Source: Neopestalotiopsis rosae (Eukaryota > Ascomycota > Sordariomycetes > Amphisphaeriales > Sporocadaceae). Taken from it: DNA of 64,000 nucleotides. Position numbers and translations under genes: made by a program. Positions 59,034 to 64,000 of the stretch are shown here, one piece after another. The notes under the pieces are model-generated. The model was not told the DNA's origin and ran no database searches. It was given only the letters and a program-made list of their open reading frames with translations. Position 1 is the stretch's first letter, and every line of letters starts with the position of its first letter. The stretch is taken from NCBI GenBank assembly GCA_023078685.1, contig JALGAS010000005.1:3968001-4032000 (forward strand), read 5' to 3'.

Positions 59034-61061
59034 TTACACCAAATCGCTCTTCTCGACAGCCCAATCTGGTAATTTACAGTTAATGTCACTCTGAACCTTC
59101 CAATTCGGATCGGTCCGCCAACGCTCCATGTGTGTCCGCAATCTCGGCAGAAGAACCGGCGTGTCCGGCCGCCGTGTCGGATCCGCATCGCCGGCGTACT
59201 TGATACAGTACTCGAGCCGGTCCGAGTAGACCGACCGATCGGTGATTTGCAAAATTTGCTTGCGGGCTGCTCGACCGCGCCACCGCAGCTCTCGCTCCGC
59301 CTTGTCCGGCACGGCCCAGCAGGTCATATCCACTGAGAAGCCAAAGGTTAGCAATATTTACATACATACATTTGTGTGGAGATGACATGTACTTACTGTG
59401 TCCCAGAACATCACGTTCGCATAGTGCATGCATAATAGCTGCAACGGCCCAGATATCGGATCGGGGCGTGTGGGGCGATGCGAGCTCATTGAGCTGGTCA
59501 GCGCTCGTCAAGAATGGTGCAAAACAAAGTTCGGGTGCGTGGTACTCGGGTGTGCCGTATACAAGCCACTGGAGCAGGGGACATTAGCGACAATAATAGT
59601 GTTTATTCATTGCTTCGTGGCAGGGTGGACGGGTAGTTTGTGTGCACAGTTATGGCGAGCAGGGACTCAAAAATGACTTACCGGTGGCCCCTCAGCGGCG
59701 ACAGCCTCACGTTCCGCCATGCCAAAGTCTGTCAAGATGACGTAAAGAGGCTTTTGGGAGCCCGGAGTCGAGCGAGACTTGAGCATGACATTGTCGGGTT
59801 TGATATCGCGATGCACGATTGGCGTCCAAGCCGCTGGCTTGTTGCCGGGCCCCTTTATCTGGCGAGCCGGACTGTTATGGTCGTGGTTCAGGTCGACCGA
59901 CAGGTACGATGTGCCCGTTGTTAGAAAGTGCAGGCCGTCGATCAGCGCCAGGAATGCGTGCCAAATGAAGGACTCTGGGATGTATTCGGCAAAAGACGGA
60001 TCGGCCTTTTTGCGTCTTTTGTAACTTGAGATGAGCTGGCCCAGGTCGCCGCAGTCGCAGAATTCCACTGTGGGAAGGTTAGAAGAAAGCCATTTTCTTT
60101 TTGGCAGTGTGGTAATCTGCCAATTCTCAAGAATGGACAATTTAACTTACTATAAACCGTAGCATGGAATGGGCCATCTTGTATGAAAGCATCGACATAC
60201 TGTACCTGTAGCCGCGCGACTCAGCTTTGCGCGTTCTAAACTTCGCCGTCGTTGGGCTGGATACAGTCACGATGCTACTTGGTGTCTAATGACACTTCCG
60301 ATACTTACTAGAGAGTTGCATCTCAACTCTCGCATAATATTGATTTCATTCCTGACGAGGCTGATTAGGAAATCATTGTCGGACTTGAAGTTCTTTTGTA
60401 TGAACAATTCGTTTGTGCGCTTCTTGCGAACCACAAAGATGCCATCATTCATGCCCCCTTTGGTCCCGTCGCCTGGGTCGATGACCTTGACTATGTCGTA
60501 CTTGTCCTCGAGTGAGGTGCTGGCAATCATATTACGCTCCAGCTTCATGCCCGCCCTGACCTTCGCATAGCCCACAGGCGCCGCACCCGAAACTAGCAGT
60601 GGGCATGGTGTTGTTACAATTTGAGCTGATGAATCTGATTTGTCCGGAGCCGCCTTGAGCTGAGAGGGAGGCTGACCCGTCTTTGGCAATTTGGGGGCCG
60701 ATCTTTTCTGAGGCCTATATTTTGTCGATTCTCGTGTTTTGGTGTTGTAGTACCAGTACCCACTTGGCGTCTTTAACATGTGCCACTCATCGGGGAGCTT
60801 CCCTAGTGTAGGATGCGCATATGTGCCACTGGGGGCGTGCTGAGGATGATGAAAGTGGACTCGGCCTGATTGAAGTGTCTTCATGACCCTCCAATCTGGG
60901 GGCACACGCCTGATCTCTTCATTTGCAGTTAAAGTTTTAGCCATTGTTGACTCGACTACGCAATTGACAAGCCGCAGAAGACGCTTGTTCACGAAGTTGT
61001 CACAGAAGTGTTCGAAATTGGTATGTGGCGTCGAGATAATGGAGCGGTCTTGAGCATCCAT
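59034..61061 (-). CDS. Protein kinase with two N-terminal WW-like modules
   Basis: Predicted Ser/Thr kinase of 554 residues. Five exons in transcript order: 61061-60309, 60205-60151, 60067-59682, 59568-59397, 59332-59034. Two WW-like modules come first: residues 53-84 (VPPDWRVMKTLQSGRVHFHH ... YAHP) and 89-117 (LPDEWHMLKTPSGYWYYNTK ... YRP). Each keeps the first Trp and final Pro but has Tyr in place of the second Trp. A Lys/Pro/Ser linker leads to the kinase domain at about 188: glycine-rich GDGTKGGMNDG, Lys223 in FIQKN as likely ATP lysine, Glu239 in RNEINIM as helix-C glutamate, catalytic loop HRDIKPDN with Asp357, DFG at 383-385, and activation segment end GTPEYHAPEL. All key catalytic residues are present, so it should be active. 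About 30 residues (320-352) are inserted before the catalytic loop. Some resemblance to NEK-type kinases exists. An alternative start is the Met at 60944 (residue 40). Confidence 0.87.
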
Positions 61062-61933
61062 CTGCAAATGCGTCACAGTTTCAATTTGGAGGTTATTCAA
61101 TCACCGCTTGACTCTGAGTGACTTCATTACAGAAGGCAATTCACAGACTGCGTTCCTGTATTGGTGGGAGTCTAGCTTAATAGATTCCAAAAGCTTCACA
61201 ATCATTTCCACTCGCTCCTTCGTGGGATATCAGGTTGGTCAAAGGATACTAAACCCGCACCAAATCTCTAGAGAAGTTGAATCACTTATTCCATCAAACC
61301 ACATGTAGTCTCGCTTTCCGAGAATCAGCCAAGACAACTCGACTCGGTGATACAAGATCCCAAAGTGCTCACCGAGAATAACGTGGCTGATCAGATCATC
61401 ATTTCTTGGCTGGACCTACTTTCAGAGGCTCGCCGGCTTGGCATATCCTATTTCTATTCAAGCTTAACTACCATATCTAGCTATCAGGCATACTGGCTTT
61501 CTTTAGGTCCTCTATATGGAGCTGTTTTCGGTAAATTGTTGGCATATGTGGGTGTCTGCCTTGTGCACGTCCCCATGGACCGGCTTGATCTGCACAGACA
61601 AAGCAATATCATGTCTCAACTGTGTAACCCAATAAGCCTGCCTGTTGATTTGCGGTCGGCAATGGGCCGCAGAGACTGGGAGCAATGACATTTTGATTTT
61701 TCCACACAAACATGTGACCTAGCTGTGAGCCTTGCGCCTGTAGGTGAGGCTCCTGAACATATTGCGCAAACTGTTCGTTCGAAATAGGTTCTCTTACTTC
61801 TATCACGAAGACCCTCCACTCGCTATCCGTGCGGACATTAATTTTACCTTTTGTATATATGTCAGTCCAAATTCAGTCACAAATCACATATATCCAATCG
61901 TTGCCAATACACGGAGGCCTTCAATTCAATACG
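61062..61933. promoter_or_regulatory. Divergent promoter region, kinase / Kelch gene
   Basis: This 870-base gap separates two divergent genes and should hold both promoters. Only short open frames with no domain are present. Confidence 0.5.
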
Positions 61934-63978
61934 ATGTACGTCACCTGTAGAAAACTGGCTTTTATCCTTTTGGCCCTGCCCCATGGAGTACAGTCATATA
62001 GCGCACCTCCTGTGGATATATACTTTCGCCGCAAAGGGCATGCCAGTGAGTCTCCCGCCATGACATGCGGTCGCAGTTGACGATTACTGATGCTACAGCC
62101 ATAAACAGTCGTGGTCGTTGGTGACTATCTCTATGTTCAAGGCGGAGAAATCTCTTGGAACTCAGGGAATGGAACGTCCATTGGGCAATTCGCAGACATT
62201 GACGCAAATAGAGGTAAGTGTGCGATGGCTAAGCGCGATCACGGTATTTCGCGACTTTCTGCTAACAAGGAATCACTACAAGTAAACAGAACATTGGCAT
62301 TGCCACTGACAGAGTCTTGGACCAATGAAACTGTCGAATGGATTGAGACAAATAGTATTCAATATGCGCCATCACTCAGAACCCCAGCTTTGTGGCCACA
62401 TGGCGACTCATTCTTTACCTGGGGAGGCTCGAATCGTTTTGGGCGTCCCGAATCTAACATGCTCTGGAAACTCACAGCCGACGGCGCCGGGGGAGGAAAT
62501 TGGACTCAGTCGCTACCTGCAAATTCGGAATCGTTTTATGACATTCACCGCACAACTGCTGCTGCTCGAGCTATCTGCAATGGTGTAGGACTCTATCTTG
62601 GTGGTTACGCAGCACCACAGACGGATCAAGATGTTAAAGACGCCACCTTCCCAGTACCGGGGCTTCTGACATATGATATCGACACGGCAACATGGAGCAA
62701 CAAAACCACGAAGCCCGGCTTGAACGAGTACGGAACATCTTTGTATGCGGCAGCCACCTGTCTAGAGAAGTACGGCGGGACCGGCGTCTTCGTCACCATC
62801 GGGGGCCAAGCGGAGTCCAACCCTTCGTATTATACCGACGATGGATTGATGCTAGCTGACACAAGTATGGTTTCTCTGTATGATGTCGAAGCAGACAAGT
62901 GGTTTAAACAAAACATTTCCGGGCAAGCACCAGAGCGAAGGGATCGAACCTGTCTCGGCATTGCCAACGGTCAAAATGGGTCAACAGATATGTAAGTCGA
63001 TGATGCTTGGATGAAATCACCTATCAATTATGAAATGTTTTGTTAACATCTACCCTGTTCAGTTACATGTATGGCGGTCAACAGATGGGTGGCGAAAACA
63101 CGGTAAATAAGGTGTTCAATGACATATGGCTCCTTTCCATTCCAGCATTCACTTGGTTCAAGCTCAATATTACCGGCACTCCACGCACTTCGCACGACTG
63201 TGTGATTGTCGGAAGCCAGCTGCTCTCCGTGGGAGGTATGGGAGCGAATATGCAGTTCAATGATCCTGACGAATGGCGACAAGGTCTTGGGGTCTTGGAT
63301 TTAAACACCATGGCCTGGGCTGATCGATTCAATCCAAACTCGACGGCATATGACTCACCGCAGGTAGTCAAGGACTGGTACCGTGATAAGTATGCTTGAA
63401 ATCTGACTATTTGCCGCAAACAGATTGACTGACTGGCACAGTGACTTTCAAAAGAACAATTGGACTAGTAACGACGTCAAAGCGTTATTCACGAATACCA
63501 CTGTGACCACCATTTCGACCAACGGTACCGGTATGTCGCGGATCTTGGACCATGCATCGTAGAAGAGATACTTACTAAATGGAGCGCAGGAACGGCTACA
63601 ACCGATACGAAGGGTCAGAAAACTCCCATTGGTAGCATAGTTGGAGGTACAGTCGGAGGTATCGTGGCGTTGGTGGCAATTCTAGGATTCACTTTCTGGT
63701 ATTTGCGCCGGCGGAAAAGCAAGAATAGCAAAGCAGTCCTTGCCAGTGGGACGCCAGAGGAAGAGCAAAAAGATGGTCCGTTGCCTTACACGTTAGAGCT
63801 CTATACACAGCAGTGGTATTACGCCGAGCTCAATGGCCGCCCTGGACTATTTCAGCTGCCAACTGAAGGCAGTGAAAGGCCGGCCGAGCTTGGTCCCCAT
63901 GCTAATGGCCATATTCCAATGGAACGCAGAAGGGGGTTATCCGAGCTAGCTGGCAGTAGTCCTGCAACAAAAGGATGA
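61934..63978 (+). CDS. Single-pass Kelch-repeat membrane protein
   Basis: Predicted cell-surface or endomembrane protein of 576 residues. Six exons: 61934-62045, 62109-62213, 62283-62991, 63063-63389, 63442-63530, 63590-63978. It starts with a signal peptide (RKLAFILLALPHGVQS, cleavage likely near residue 22). The luminal or outer part contains Kelch-like blades: VVVGDYLYVQGGE, SFFTWGGSNRFG, GLYLGGYAAPQ, GVFVTIGGQAES, IYMYGGQQMGG, LLSVGGMGANM, consistent with a six- or seven-bladed propeller, with many N-glycosylation sequons (NGTS, NRTL, NETV, NWTQ, NKTT, NITG). After a Ser/Thr stalk, one transmembrane helix with GxxxG-like glycines (463-486) ends in RRRKSK. A 90-residue cytosolic tail follows. 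The type I topology is inferred from signal peptide plus positive stop-transfer. The ligand is unknown. The acceptor of exon 3 (CAAG) is the weakest splice call. Confidence 0.83.
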
Positions 63979-64000
63979 CTTAGCATACAAAATCTTTTCG

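Overview
The window is nuclear DNA of a filamentous ascomycete (Pezizomycotina, most likely Sordariomycetes and plausibly Hypocreales). The evidence is short introns (about 50-100 bases) with GTAAGT/GTATGT donors and CTGAC/CTAAC-like branch sites, pyrimidine-rich 5' leaders, and genes such as a Zn2Cys6 regulator with a fungal middle region, Atg5, Nup133, a DUF3405 protein and a P450. The order is inferred from general protein resemblance; the species cannot be named. I built the gene models by hand by joining exons in phase. In every model given as a gene the splice phases close into one uninterrupted reading frame.

Layout: 1-7042 is gene-poor and ends in a long CT-rich leader for a 1120-residue Zn2Cys6 transcription factor (7043-10697, +). 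Then come Atg5 (13793-15075, -), an APC-family amino acid/choline/GABA-type permease (17831-20101, -) and a TPR/F-box/leucine-rich protein (22035-24157, -). A cytochrome P450 (25832-27691, +) converges on myo-inositol-1-phosphate synthase INO1 (28013-29756, -). After a 5.4 kb divergent gap lie a paxillin-like LIM protein (35187-37308, +), a type II membrane DUF3405 protein (40066-42436, +) and a very small Zn2Cys6 protein (44502-45321, +). The stretch 45.3-48.1 kb holds fragments that look like a decayed or unresolved gene.

The last third is denser. AFG1-type mitochondrial AAA ATPase (48084-50162, -) and nucleoporin Nup133 (51602-55924, +) are divergent. A MATE transporter (57316-58833, +) converges on a protein kinase carrying two N-terminal WW-like modules (59034-61061, -). 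The kinase is divergent from a single-pass Kelch-repeat membrane protein (61934-63978, +) close to the right edge.

The genes are mostly conserved housekeeping functions (autophagy, inositol synthesis, nuclear pore, mitochondrial proteostasis) mixed with accessory ones (P450, MATE, permease, small regulator). They do not form a pathway or an obvious biosynthetic cluster. I saw no CRISPR array, rRNA, convincing tRNA or intact transposon. The most unusual items are the WW-WW-kinase architecture, the 210-residue zinc-cluster protein and the broken membrane-protein-like fragments near 47 kb.
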